A stretch of DNA of 64,000 nucleotides from Bacillota bacterium (GTDB taxonomy: Bacteria; Bacillota; UBA4882; UBA10575). The first letter of the stretch is position 1. Each line of letters opens with the position of its first letter. Below, one piece after another: positions 8,231-17,259 of this stretch. A program made the position numbers and the translations under genes. Below the pieces are notes generated by a model. The model searched no databases. It saw only the letters and a program-made list of their open reading frames with translations, and had not been told where the DNA came from. The DNA lies in the NCBI GenBank assembly GCA_012837715.1, contig DUQR01000021.1, positions 17,152 to 81,151 on the forward strand. The letters are read 5' to 3'.

Positions 8231-9586
8231 GTGTTTGGCAGGATCTTAGTGGCCAACCGGGGAGAAATTGCTTTACGTGTAATCCGGGCTTGTAAAGAGC
8301 TGGGCATCGAAACGGTGGCGATTTATTCCGAAGCGGATCAAGATGCGCTCCATGTGCGTTTTGCCGATGAAGCGATCTGTGTTGGACCGGCGGCGCCGGG
8401 GAAAAGTTATCTTAATATCATTAATATTATTAGTACCGCAACGCTTACCGGCGTGGATGCCATTCATCCGGGATACGGTTTCTTGGCTGAGAATCCGCGC
8501 TTTGTTGAAATTTGTGAGACCCATAACATTAAGTTTATCGGGCCTTCCGCCCAAGTGATGGAGAAGATGGGTGATAAATCGCGGGCCAAACGGATCATGC
8601 GTGAACAGGGCGTGCCGGTGATTCCCGGTTCGGAAGGACCGTTGGCCTCTGTTGAGGAAGCCGAAGAAGTGGCGGCGGCCATCGGTTATCCGGTGATCAT
8701 TAAGGCTTCGGCCGGTGGTGGCGGCCGGGGGATGCGGGTGGTGACTTCGCCGGCGGAACTGAAGCAAGCGGTGCAAACCGCCCAGATGGAAGCGGAGGCC
8801 GCCTTTGGACAACCCGAGGTTTATATGGAAAAGTACATCGAGGAGCCGCGGCATATTGAGATCCAGGTGCTTTTTGACGAGCATGGAAATGGAGTTTATC
8901 TGGGCGAACGGGATTGTTCCCTTCAACGTCGCCACCAAAAAATCTTAGAGGAGTCCCCGTCCCCACGGGTTAGCCCGGAGTTGCGGAAGGCTTTAGGCGA
9001 AGCCGCGCTGAAAGGGGCACGGGCGGTCGGGTATACCAATGCGGGGACCATTGAGTTTTTGGTTGATAAAGATGATCGTTTTTACTTTATGGAGATGAAT
9101 ACCAGAATTCAGGTGGAGCATCCGGTGACAGAGATGGTGACTGGGATCGATCTGGTCAAACAACAGATTCAGATTGCCGCCGGAGAAAAATTGCCTTGGC
9201 GGCAGGAAGAGATTACGATTAAAGGTCATGCTCTGGAATGCCGGATTAATGCGGAAGATCCGGAAAAGAATTTTATGCCCCAACCGGGGCAGATCGAATT
9301 TTACCATGCGCCCGGCGGACCGGGGATCCGGGTTGATAGCGCAGCCTATTCCGGATGTGTGATTACTCCTTACTATGATTCGTTGGTGTCCAAGTTGATT
9401 GCCTGGGGCGAGACCCGCGAGGAAGCCATCGCCCGGATGGTGAGGGCTTTGGAAGAGTGTGAGATTGCCGGAATTCCTTCGACAGTCCTGTTCCATCTGG
9501 AGATCCTTTACCATCCCGATTTTCTTAAAGGGGAATTTACGACGGATTTTATCAATAATTTGCTAAAGGAGTTACAACCCGAATAG
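8231..9586 (+). CDS. accC: Acetyl-CoA carboxylase, biotin carboxylase subunit
   Basis: ATP-grasp enzyme that carboxylates biotin on AccB. The N-terminus [19 protein letters not shown], the glycine-rich ATP loop [14 protein letters not shown], and the [16 protein letters not shown] active-site segment are all standard. About 451 residues from GTG 8231, which gives the family start and lies 10 nt after GGAGG; GTG 8222 and 8225 in the same frame are alternatives. Cotranscribed with accB. Confidence 0.97.
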   Translation: MFGRILVANRGEIALRVIRACKELGIETVAIYSEADQDALHVRFADEAICVGPAAPGKSYLNIINIISTATLTGVDAIHPGYGFLAENPRFVEICETHNIKFIGPSAQVMEKMGDKSRAKRIMREQGVPVIPGSEGPLASVEEAEEVAAAIGYPVIIKASAGGGGRGMRVVTSPAELKQAVQTAQMEAEAAFGQPEVYMEKYIEEPRHIEIQVLFDEHGNGVYLGERDCSLQRRHQKILEESPSPRVSPELRKALGEAALKGARAVGYTNAGTIEFLVDKDDRFYFMEMNTRIQVEHPVTEMVTGIDLVKQQIQIAAGEKLPWRQEEITIKGHALECRINAEDPEKNFMPQPGQIEFYHAPGGPGIRVDSAAYSGCVITPYYDSLVSKLIAWGETREEAIARMVRALEECEIAGIPSTVLFHLEILYHPDFLKGEFTTDFINNLLKELQPE

Positions 9587-9663
9587 AATTGATCAGGGCT
9601 TTTTGGATTGCCTTTGATCCGATAGGGTTGCACTAGAAGATTATTATAGTGGAGGTGGCAGGC

Positions 9664-10068
9664 GTGGCCAGAGATTTTAATCCTCAACATGAGTGGGACG
9701 AAAAGAACGGGTCGATTCGGATTGCCAATGAAGTGGTGGGTGTGATCGCCGGATTGGCGGCGATGGAAGTGAAAGGTGTTTATGGCATGAGCGGCGGTAT
9801 GGTTGACGGCATCACCGAGCTTTTAAAGAAGAAGAACCTGTCGAAAGGAGTGCGGGTGGAAGTCGGGGAGAAAGAAGCCGCCATTGATCTTTCGATCATC
9901 GTCGAGTACGGTTCGAAAATACCCGAGGTTGCCGTTGGCGTGCAAGAGAACGTAAAAAGGGCGATCGAGAGTATGACCGGATTAACGGTGGTGGAGGTTA
10001 ATGTCCATATCCAAGGGGTTGAATTTCGCCAGGAGGAGCAGCCGCCGGAAGAAAAGCGGGTAAAATAA
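9664..10068 (+). CDS. Asp23/Gls24 family envelope stress protein
   Basis: A 134-residue YqhY-type protein of the Asp23 family with the signature IANEVVGVIAGLAAMEVKGVYGMSGG and a C-terminal VNVHIQGVEF. GTG 9664 follows GGAGGT (9651-9656) with 7 nt spacing; GTG 9649 lies upstream of that site. The yqhY gene is regularly next to accBC and has been linked to control of acetyl-CoA carboxylase in Bacillus; the following amaP-like gene suggests it is membrane-tethered here. Confidence 0.9.
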   Translation: MARDFNPQHEWDEKNGSIRIANEVVGVIAGLAAMEVKGVYGMSGGMVDGITELLKKKNLSKGVRVEVGEKEAAIDLSIIVEYGSKIPEVAVGVQENVKRAIESMTGLTVVEVNVHIQGVEFRQEEQPPEEKRVK

Positions 10069-10093
10069 ACGGGGGCAAGGGGGAAAGAATGGA

Positions 10094-10627
10094 ATGAAGA
10101 TTTCTTACCGTTTGGTAATCATATTTAGTTCCTTGGTCATGTTTGTGCTTTCGGTCTTCTTTTTCGGCCTGTTGCTAGGGGAAGATCTGTTCCGGGTTCT
10201 TGGTGTGTTCACCACTGGTGAAGAGGGTAAGATCTTTAAACTCCTTGCTTTTCTCTTTTTCTTCGTCCTCTTCGTGCTCCTCTGGTTGGCTGGTTTACAT
10301 ACGAAAAAGGAGTTCAGAACCATTATTCATGTAACGGAGTTGGGTGAGGTTCGCATTTCTTCACCGGCCGTGGAATCATTGGCCCTCCGGGCGGTGAAAA
10401 AAATCCGGGGTGTGAAAGAAGCCGAAATCCGGGTTTTAACTGATAACGAATGCCTAAGTTTTCAGGTGGGTATCGTCAGTTCTCCCGATGTCAATATTCC
10501 CCAGTTGATCTATGAGATCCGGGATGAACTGCGTCAGTATATCCAGGCGACGATCGGGATCCCAGTGAGTAACACGGAAGTGACCGTGACCAGAGTATCA
10601 ACCGAGCCGCGGGCCAGGGTCGAATAA
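10094..10627 (+). CDS. amaP: Alkaline shock response membrane anchor protein AmaP
   Basis: A 177-residue protein with two N-terminal transmembrane segments (about 5-28 and 51-72) and a soluble Asp23-like C-terminal domain (KIRGVKEAEIRV...). In Staphylococcus AmaP anchors Asp23 to the membrane. Sits directly between the Asp23 gene and a DUF2273 gene, the usual trio. Confidence 0.88.
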   Translation: MKISYRLVIIFSSLVMFVLSVFFFGLLLGEDLFRVLGVFTTGEEGKIFKLLAFLFFFVLFVLLWLAGLHTKKEFRTIIHVTELGEVRISSPAVESLALRAVKKIRGVKEAEIRVLTDNECLSFQVGIVSSPDVNIPQLIYEIRDELRQYIQATIGIPVSNTEVTVTRVSTEPRARVE

Positions 10628-10640
10628 GGAGGGTGGGAAG

Positions 10641-10880
10641 ATGGATGAGCATGGTAACCACCAACTTTTAAAGCTGCTGATGACCTATAAAGGACGGATC
10701 TTCTCGTCGATCCTGGGAATCGTCACCGGAATTTTGGTGCTTTGTCTTGGTTGGATCAAGGCTTTGTCCTTTCTCTTCTGTGTCTTAGTTGGGTATTACG
10801 TGGGTAGGAAATTCGACAGTGGTAGCGAGCTAAGGCTGCCTAAGTTGACCAGATTCTTGCAGAGAAGACGATTTCGATAA
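10641..10880 (+). CDS. DUF2273 small membrane protein
   Basis: A 79-residue protein with two adjacent membrane segments (about 21-36 and 38-54) and a basic C-terminus (FLQRRRFR). Matches the DUF2273 family by size, pattern (LLMTYKGRIFSSILGIVTG...) and position after amaP. GGAGGG precedes ATG 10641. Probably part of an Asp23 membrane complex; biochemical role unknown. Confidence 0.85.
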   Translation: MDEHGNHQLLKLLMTYKGRIFSSILGIVTGILVLCLGWIKALSFLFCVLVGYYVGRKFDSGSELRLPKLTRFLQRRRFR

Positions 10881-10896
10881 CTGAGGTAGGACATTA

Positions 10897-11343
10897 ATGA
10901 GCAGACGTTTGGCAAGGGAACTAGCATTTTTTGTTTTATTCCAATATGACTTGGGGCGGACTCCTTGGCAGGACGCGCTCCAACGCTTATTGGCGGAAAA
11001 TGAGCTTTCCCCGGAAGCGGTTACTTTTCTTGAGGAGATGGTGGCCGGCGCCGTCGCGAAACAGGAAGAAGTCGATGGTTTGCTGGTCCATTTCTCCCAG
11101 GATTGGCCTTTATCCCGAATGGCCAGTACGGACCGGAACATTTTACGGGTGGCCGTCTATGAATTGCTCTACCGGGGTGATATTCCGGTGGAAGTGACGG
11201 TGAACGAAGCGGTGGAACTGGCCAAGAAATATGGAGACGAGAATTCCGGGAAGTTTGTGAACGGGGTCTTAGGTAGTGTGATCCGGGGAATTCAAAGAGT
11301 AGTGGAGGTACCCGTGCAGGCCGACGGGAAGCCGGAGAATTAG
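10897..11343 (+). CDS. nusB: Transcription antitermination factor NusB
   Basis: RNA-binding partner of S10 (NusE) in rRNA antitermination. 148 residues, all-helical, with the N-terminal RRLARELAFFVLFQYDL and C-terminal motif NEAVELAKKYGDENSGKFVNGVLG of the family. GAGGTAGG precedes ATG 10897. Spaced 10 nt from the next gene, suggesting one operon from asp23 through to at least polA. Confidence 0.96.
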   Translation: MSRRLARELAFFVLFQYDLGRTPWQDALQRLLAENELSPEAVTFLEEMVAGAVAKQEEVDGLLVHFSQDWPLSRMASTDRNILRVAVYELLYRGDIPVEVTVNEAVELAKKYGDENSGKFVNGVLGSVIRGIQRVVEVPVQADGKPEN

Positions 11344-11353
11344 GAGGGGAAGC

Positions 11354-12361
11354 ATGGGGCAGAAAGCAAAATCATCCCTTTCCTCCGGCTACTATCTTGG
11401 TCTGGACACCAGTTGCTATACAACTTCATTGGCGTTAACCGATCCGGAGGGGTGTATCGTTCAGGATTGCCGCCGGATGCTAACGGTGGAAACGGGGGGA
11501 AGAGGGCTTCGACAATCGGAAGCCCTTTTCCAGCATCTAAAGAATCTTCCGGAGCTGGTGGAAGCAAGCGCCGGTTTTCGCCCGCTCAAAGCAGTGGCTT
11601 ATTCCGCGCGGCCGCGGCCAATGGCCGGTTCCTATATGCCGGTCTTTTTAGCCGGAACCAATTTTGCCCGGGTGATTGCGGCGACCGCCGGTATTCCTTT
11701 GTTGGCCTCTTCCCATCAGGAAGGGCACATCCGGGCGGCTTTGGCCGGAGCGGGACTGACCAGTAAGGCCTTTCTTGGTTTGCACCTTTCCGGAGGGACC
11801 ACCGAACTATTGGCGGTCCAAAGGAAACCGGGCGGGTTTAACCTTAAGCTGTTGGGAGGGACTTCCGATCTCCATGCCGGTCAGATGGTGGACCGGATCG
11901 GTGTGGCACTGGGTCTTCCTTTCCCTGCCGGGCCCCATCTTGAGGCCTTGGCGGAAAAAGGAGAAGCGAAGTACCGGTTGCCTGTGGCGGTGCAGGGTTT
12001 ATCCGTCAGTTTTTCCGGGCCGACTTCGGCGGCGTTGCGTTTGTGGGCGAAAAAGCCGGATCCTTCCGCGCTCGCCCGGGCGGTCTTGGATTGTCTGGTA
12101 GAATCGGTTTTTCTTTTGCTCAAGGCTGCGGTGGCCACCGGGGAGCCCGGAGCCGATGAAGTTTTGCTCTTTGGCGGGGTGGCCAGCAATGCCTATCTGC
12201 GCCGGGAGTTAACGCTCAGGACCGCCAGGTTATCTTCAAAGCTTAAGTTGTATTTTGGCGCAAAGGAGCTGTCAGCGGATAACGCCGTCGGTTTGGCTTT
12301 ATTGGCCCGTGATGCCTTGACGGTCGGGGCCGGGGAAGGAGGAACAAACCGTGGGGAATAA
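11354..12361 (+). CDS. TsaD/Kae1-like paralogue (putative O-sialoglycoprotein endopeptidase-type protein)
   Basis: A 335-residue ASKHA-fold protein. It keeps the TsaD-type metal-binding pair in SSHQEGHIRAAL (HxxxH), the LGLDTSCYTTSLAL phosphate loop and LFGGVASNAYLRREL near the C-terminus, but differs from true TsaD in the central region and the usual HMEGH is HQEGH. Clostridia often carry such a paralogue beside nusB in addition to genuine tsaD elsewhere. Whether it takes part in t6A synthesis is unknown. Strong AGGAGGGG before ATG 11354; overlaps polA by 11 nt. Confidence 0.8.
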   Translation: MGQKAKSSLSSGYYLGLDTSCYTTSLALTDPEGCIVQDCRRMLTVETGGRGLRQSEALFQHLKNLPELVEASAGFRPLKAVAYSARPRPMAGSYMPVFLAGTNFARVIAATAGIPLLASSHQEGHIRAALAGAGLTSKAFLGLHLSGGTTELLAVQRKPGGFNLKLLGGTSDLHAGQMVDRIGVALGLPFPAGPHLEALAEKGEAKYRLPVAVQGLSVSFSGPTSAALRLWAKKPDPSALARAVLDCLVESVFLLLKAAVATGEPGADEVLLFGGVASNAYLRRELTLRTARLSSKLKLYFGAKELSADNAVGLALLARDALTVGAGEGGTNRGE

Positions 12362-15023
12362 GATGTTGATTATTGATGGGCATAGTCTGGCGCACCGCGC
12401 CTTTCATGCTTTAAAGGACCATCAGTTGCGGACTTCGGAAGGACTTCCGACCAGCGCCGTATATGGGGTTGCCAATATGATCCTCCGTCTCTTGGAAAAT
12501 GAACACCCCGATTATCTGGTGGTGGCCGAAGATGTAGGGAAGACTTTCCGTCATGAAGCCTATGCCGCTTATAAAGGGACCCGGAAAGAGATGGATGACG
12601 ATCTCCGTGTGCAATTACCCTACATTAAGGAGTTTTATGAAAGTTTGGGGGCGCCGGTGATTGGGGTTCCTGGCTTCGAGGCCGATGATGTGATTGGGAC
12701 GATGGCCCGTCAGGCCCAGGAAGAAGGCCTCCATGTCTGTATCGTCACCGGGGATAAGGATGCCTTTCAGTTGGCCGCCGACGGCATTTGTGTTTACTAT
12801 ACCCATCGGGGAATCACCAATCTGGTACAGGTCACCGCTGATTATCTCCAACAGAAATATGGTTTGACCCCTGCCCAGTGGGCTGATTATAAAGCTTTGC
12901 GGGGTGATCCGTCGGATAATATCCCCGGTGTCCCCGGGATCGGGGAGAAAACAGCCACCAAATTACTGAAAGAGTTTGATAGTTTAGAGGCTTTACTGGA
13001 CCAGGCGGAAGCGATCAAGAATGAAAAGTTGAAAAAGGTGATTCTCAGCCATACGGAAGAAGCCCGGCGATGGCAGGAATTGGTCACGATTAGACAGGAT
13101 GTCCCTCTCCCCATTGGGCCAGCGGCTTGCCGGTTTAACCTGGACCAGGAGAGTTTAACCGCTTTCTTCCGGAAGTTGGAATTCAGGAGCCTCCTCGGTA
13201 AGTTTAAGCAGGAGAGCGCGCCGGCGGTAACGGTGGGGGCGGTTTTAACCCCTGAAACCAAGCTCTTAACCGGCGAGGAACTGCCGGATTTTTTGGAAGG
13301 GGACCAAGGTCAACCGGTCGCGGTCCAATTTCTAGCCAGTGCCGCCTCTTGGCAAAAAGGGGAAGTCCTAGGGGTGTCTTTGGCTAAAGGCCAGGATAAC
13401 ATCGTTTACCTTCCGCTTACCGGAGGGAAGGATTCCTGGCCGGAACCGTTGGTCCGTTGGTTGACCGATGGAGAGACGAAAAAGCTGGCTCACGACGGAA
13501 AAACCCAGATGGTCTTGGCCGATCTTTATGGGCTGGCCTTGGACGGGCTGGTTTTTGATACGTTAATTGCCGCTTATTTGGTGAGTGGGGGCCGGTGGAA
13601 TCTGAGCCTGGAGAATACGGCCCACACCTTACTGGGGGTGGAGGTTCCCGTTCTGCAGGACGAGAAGGGTAAAAAACGGGAGATCTTCGCCTTACCGACC
13701 GGGTGGACGGAAGCGGATTTAGCCACCGCCGGAGGACGCCGGACGGCCGCCATCTTAAAACTCCATCCGGTACTGACGGAGCGGATCCGGGAAGAAGGGC
13801 TTAGTGATCTCTTCTATGAAGTGGAGATGCCGCTGGTCCGGATCTTGTTTGCCATGGAAAAAGCGGGGGTGAAGGTTTCCCCGGACCATCTCGGCCGTTT
13901 ACAGGAGAAATTTACCCGGCGGATTAAGGAACTGGAGACCGAGATTTACCAGTTGGCTGGGGAAGAGTTTAATATTGCTTCGCCCAAACAATTGGGGGTG
14001 ATTCTCTTTGAGCGGCTGGGTCTGCCGGTGGTGAAAAGGACGAAGACCGGTTACTCCACCGATGCGGAAGTCCTGGAGGAACTGGCGGACCGCCATCCGT
14101 TAGTCGGGAAGGTTCTCGATTACCGGGGGTTGGTTAAGTTAGAATCCACTTACGTCGAATCCTTGCTCGGGTTGGCGGCGCCGCCCGATTACCGGATTCA
14201 TACCACCTTTAACCAAGCGGTCACGGCGACCGGTCGTTTGAGCAGCACCGATCCGAATCTCCAAAACATCCCGGTCCGTAGTGAAGAGGGACGGGCGATC
14301 CGTCGCTGTTTTATCCCGAAGGATGGGGATACCCTCTTGCTTGCGGCCGATTATTCCCAGATTGAACTACGGCTCTTAGCCCATTTCGCCGAGGATGAAA
14401 AGCTGGTGGCCGCTTTCCAAAGCGACCAGGATGTGCACCGGCGCACAGCGGCGGAGATTTTTAATCTGGCGCCCGCAGAAGTCAGCGCCGAGTTACGGGC
14501 GCGGGCCAAAGCGGTCAATTTTGGCATCATCTATGGGATTAGCGGGTTTGGTCTGGCCCGAGGGGTTGGTGTTTCCCGGAAAGAGGCGGAAGCCTTTATC
14601 GATGCTTATTTCTCCCGGTATCAAGGGGTGAAATCCTATTTAGAACAGGCGATCGTCCAAGCCCGCGCCGCGGGCTACGTGACGACGATCATGAACCGCC
14701 GGCGTTACTTGCCGGATTTAAAGGCCCGTAATTTTCAGCGGCGCGCTTTCGCCGAACGGATGGCCCGGAATACGCCGATCCAGGGTTCGGCCGCCGACCT
14801 GATTAAACTGGCGATGGTTCGGGTGGATGCCCGTTTGCGTCGGGAAAAATTGCCAGCTACTCTCCTTTTACAGGTCCATGACGAATTGTTGCTGGAAGTG
14901 GAGCGGGCCGCCTTGCCGGAGGCCGCCCGGATTCTGCGGGAAGAGATGGAAGGGGCATTTGCGTTAAAGGTTCCTTTAGAGGTTGATCTCAAGAGCGGAG
15001 AGAATTGGGGGGATTTAGGCTAA
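12351..15023 (+). CDS. polA: DNA polymerase I
   Basis: Replicative gap-filling and repair polymerase, 890 residues. Domains in order: 5'-3' nuclease (about 1-290, with DGHSLAHRAFHAL, FEADDVIGT and GDPSDNIPGVPGIGEKTA), a 3'-5' exonuclease-like domain (about 300-490) and the polymerase domain. Polymerase motifs A (DYSQIELR, about 667), B (RAKAVNFGIIYG, about 717) and C (QVHDELLLEV, about 841) are intact. The exonuclease domain lacks the DxE metal ligands expected near its start, so proofreading is probably lost, as in thermophilic Bacillus and Thermus enzymes. GTG 12351 follows GAAGGAGGA; ATG 12363 is an alternative. Confidence 0.97.
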   Translation: MGNKMLIIDGHSLAHRAFHALKDHQLRTSEGLPTSAVYGVANMILRLLENEHPDYLVVAEDVGKTFRHEAYAAYKGTRKEMDDDLRVQLPYIKEFYESLGAPVIGVPGFEADDVIGTMARQAQEEGLHVCIVTGDKDAFQLAADGICVYYTHRGITNLVQVTADYLQQKYGLTPAQWADYKALRGDPSDNIPGVPGIGEKTATKLLKEFDSLEALLDQAEAIKNEKLKKVILSHTEEARRWQELVTIRQDVPLPIGPAACRFNLDQESLTAFFRKLEFRSLLGKFKQESAPAVTVGAVLTPETKLLTGEELPDFLEGDQGQPVAVQFLASAASWQKGEVLGVSLAKGQDNIVYLPLTGGKDSWPEPLVRWLTDGETKKLAHDGKTQMVLADLYGLALDGLVFDTLIAAYLVSGGRWNLSLENTAHTLLGVEVPVLQDEKGKKREIFALPTGWTEADLATAGGRRTAAILKLHPVLTERIREEGLSDLFYEVEMPLVRILFAMEKAGVKVSPDHLGRLQEKFTRRIKELETEIYQLAGEEFNIASPKQLGVILFERLGLPVVKRTKTGYSTDAEVLEELADRHPLVGKVLDYRGLVKLESTYVESLLGLAAPPDYRIHTTFNQAVTATGRLSSTDPNLQNIPVRSEEGRAIRRCFIPKDGDTLLLAADYSQIELRLLAHFAEDEKLVAAFQSDQDVHRRTAAEIFNLAPAEVSAELRARAKAVNFGIIYGISGFGLARGVGVSRKEAEAFIDAYFSRYQGVKSYLEQAIVQARAAGYVTTIMNRRRYLPDLKARNFQRRAFAERMARNTPIQGSAADLIKLAMVRVDARLRREKLPATLLLQVHDELLLEVERAALPEAARILREEMEGAFALKVPLEVDLKSGENWGDLG

Positions 15024-15844
15024 TGCCGGAATTACCTGAAGTAGAGACCATCCGGCGGTCCCTCTTACCGTTGGTGAAGGAGAAAGTCATCGGCCAGGTC
15101 CGGGTTTTCCTGGCGAAGGCAGTAAAACCGGGCCCGGAGCAATTCGCGGCCGAGCTTAAGGGAAAACGCATTACCGACCTGCAAAGAAGGGGTAAGTATC
15201 TCCTGGTGGTTCTGGATACCGGGCAAAACCTTGTTCTTCATTTACGCATGTCCGGCCGTTTGGTTTGGCAAAACAAGGAGGAGCCGCTGGCCAAACATAC
15301 GACTTTGGTTCTGGATTTTCTGGACGCGAATAGTCTCCATTTTGTGGACCCCCGTAAATTTGGGACCGCGGCCTTGGTTCCCCCGGCGGAGCCGCCGACG
15401 GGCTTGACCGGGCTTGGTCTCGAACCGTTAACAACGGAGAAAGAGCAGCTGTTGACGGCGGTAAAAAAAGCGGCGGCCCGCCGGTCGGGACCGGTCAAGG
15501 GCTTGCTTTTGGACCAAAGGGTGCTGGCCGGGTTGGGGAATATTTACGCCGATGAGGTTTTGTTTGCGGCGGGGGTTTCTCCCTTGCGTCCCGCCCGGGA
15601 GGTAACGACCGCCGAATGGGAGCGGATCTACTGCAGTATAGTTGAGATTTTAAATCAATCCCTGCGGCACCGGGGGACTTCCCAACGGGATTATGTGGAT
15701 GGCCGGGGTGAACCAGGCGCTTTCCAGAATTACCTGCGGGTTTACGGCCGCAAAAAGGAGCCTTGCGCCCATTGTGGCAACCCGTTGGTGTATACCCGGG
15801 TCGCTGGTCGCGGCACCCATTATTGCCCCGTTTGCCAACCTTAA
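15023..15844 (+). CDS. mutM: Formamidopyrimidine-DNA glycosylase (Fpg)
   Basis: Removes 8-oxoguanine and formamidopyrimidines; bifunctional glycosylase/AP lyase. The mature N-terminus PELPEVETIRRSL carries the catalytic Pro and Glu; the H2TH region RVLAGLGNIYADE and the C-terminal zinc finger (CAHCG...YCPVC) are intact. 273 residues. ATG 15023 overlaps the polA stop (TAATG), so the two are translationally coupled; the in-frame start at 15005 would mask the catalytic N-terminal proline. Confidence 0.96.
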   Translation: MPELPEVETIRRSLLPLVKEKVIGQVRVFLAKAVKPGPEQFAAELKGKRITDLQRRGKYLLVVLDTGQNLVLHLRMSGRLVWQNKEEPLAKHTTLVLDFLDANSLHFVDPRKFGTAALVPPAEPPTGLTGLGLEPLTTEKEQLLTAVKKAAARRSGPVKGLLLDQRVLAGLGNIYADEVLFAAGVSPLRPAREVTTAEWERIYCSIVEILNQSLRHRGTSQRDYVDGRGEPGAFQNYLRVYGRKKEPCAHCGNPLVYTRVAGRGTHYCPVCQP

Positions 15845-15893
15845 GTTTTTTGCTCTTGCATTGGCATTAAGATAGAACAACCCAAAAAGCCCC
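15842..15893 (+). repeat. Possible short, degenerate inverted-repeat element (copy H)
   Basis: Between mutM and coaE: AAGTTTTTTGCTCTTGC at about 15843-15859 and GAACAACCCAAAAAGCCCC at about 15873-15891. The right end resembles the family's ACAACG...AAAGCCC end and can pair partly with the left end. Weak match; could be chance. Just downstream, a short imperfect direct repeat (AAACGGAAGGGG twice, about 15923-15956) is also present. Confidence 0.3.
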
Positions 15894-15965
15894 AGCTTAG
15901 AAAGGCCCGGCGCGGACGGGTTAAACGGAAGGGGACGGACGGATCAAACGGAAGGGGTCGGATCA

Positions 15966-16601
15966 ATGGCGCCAGGTTTTGTGATCGGTTTGACGGGCGG
16001 GATGGGGACCGGAAAAACGACGGTGGCCCGGATTTTAGCCGGTTTAGGCTGTACAATAATTGATGCGGACCAGATCGGTCATCAGTTGCTGACACCCGGG
16101 ACCGAAGTGTACCGGAAGGTACGGGCGGAGTTCGGCGCAACGGTGGTCGGTCCGGACGGGTGGATCGACCGGTCGGCTTTAGGGAAGATTGTTTTTGCCC
16201 ATCCCGAAGCAAGGCGCCGTTTGAATCAACTGATGCACCCGGCGATTATTGCACAGATTGAAGCAGCGATCGGCGAGTTAAAGGCCAACGGTGCGGATGG
16301 GGTTGTGGAAATTCCCCTTCTTTTTGAGGCCGGTTTGGAGAACAAGGCCGCGCTTAGTCTGGATGAGATCTGGGTGGTGGCGGCGGCTCCCGCGGTCCAG
16401 CTGGCCCGGGTGATGGCGCGTAATGGGTTGGCGGAAAAAGAAGCCGAACGGCGGATCGACGCCCAGATGCCGCTTAGGGAGAAGATTGACCGGGCGGATC
16501 TGGTTATTTATAATGATGGGACGGAGGCGGAATTAAAGGAGAAAGTGGTGACCCATTGGGTGGCGCGGAAGCAGGCGCATATTTCCCGATTTGGGGCATA
16601 G
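15966..16601 (+). CDS. coaE: Dephospho-CoA kinase
   Basis: Last step of coenzyme A synthesis. 211 residues with P-loop GGMGTGKTT at about residues 10-18, the DADQIGHQLL motif and VEIPLLFEAGLE lid/CoA-binding segment. Follows mutM by 120 nt; polA-mutM-coaE is a common Firmicutes cluster. Confidence 0.95.
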   Translation: MAPGFVIGLTGGMGTGKTTVARILAGLGCTIIDADQIGHQLLTPGTEVYRKVRAEFGATVVGPDGWIDRSALGKIVFAHPEARRRLNQLMHPAIIAQIEAAIGELKANGADGVVEIPLLFEAGLENKAALSLDEIWVVAAAPAVQLARVMARNGLAEKEAERRIDAQMPLREKIDRADLVIYNDGTEAELKEKVVTHWVARKQAHISRFGA

Positions 16602-16602
16602 G

Positions 16603-17199
16603 ATGAACTACAATTCCGGATCGCATGGAGTGGTGGTGAGAGTGATCTTTTTACTACTGAAAAAAAGCCATCTTAAGCTCTTCCTTTTTTTCCTCCTCTT
16701 CCTGGTGGGGATTTTTCTGCATAAAGCTGTGGCCCGTCTGGTTTTTCCCTATCCCTTCCGGGCCGAGATTGAACTGGGCGCGGAGTATGCAGGGGTCGAT
16801 CCGGAATTGGTAGCGGCTTTAATCTATGTGGAGAGCAAGTTTAACCCGCAGGCCCGGTCAAGGAAAGGAGCCCGGGGTTTAATGCAGATTATGCCGGAGA
16901 CCGCCGCCTGGGTTGGAGAACAAAAAGGGCTGGTTTTGACCGCAGAGGATTTGGACCGACCGGAGGTTAATTTGCAGATTGGCATCTGGTATTTGGGTTA
17001 TTTGTTCCGGGAATTCAATGGCGACCGGGTCCTGTCCTTGGCGGCGTATAATGCCGGTCTTGAGAAGGTTAAAACCTGGCTTAGTACGGGGGTTTGGGCC
17101 GGAAAAGTCACGGATCTGCACCGGATTCCTTACCGGGAAACCAGGCAATACGTGGCAAAGACCATGCGGACTTACTATATATACCATTATTTATACTAA
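16603..17199 (+). CDS. Membrane-anchored lytic transglycosylase (SLT domain)
   Basis: Peptidoglycan lytic transglycosylase. A membrane segment (about residues 24-44) is followed by an SLT domain with catalytic Glu in ALIYVESKFNP, then GARGLMQIMPETA and LAAYNAGLEKV, all hallmarks of family 1 enzymes. From ATG 16603 it has 198 residues; GTG 16642, preceded by GGAGTGGTGGTGAG, is an equally possible start that only trims the N-terminus. Clustered with coaE as in several Clostridia. It would act on the outer face of the inner membrane. Confidence 0.88.
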   Translation: MNYNSGSHGVVVRVIFLLLKKSHLKLFLFFLLFLVGIFLHKAVARLVFPYPFRAEIELGAEYAGVDPELVAALIYVESKFNPQARSRKGARGLMQIMPETAAWVGEQKGLVLTAEDLDRPEVNLQIGIWYLGYLFREFNGDRVLSLAAYNAGLEKVKTWLSTGVWAGKVTDLHRIPYRETRQYVAKTMRTYYIYHYLY

Positions 17200-17259
17200 A
17201 GCAAAAGGGCAATATTGCATGCGCGAAGGTGAAAGATGGACAAGCAGGGTGGTAAAAAC

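Noticed and set aside
8273..8938. 221-codon minus-strand frame opposite accC
   Set aside because: Codon-mirror shadow of a strongly conserved gene; His/Arg-rich translation without domain.
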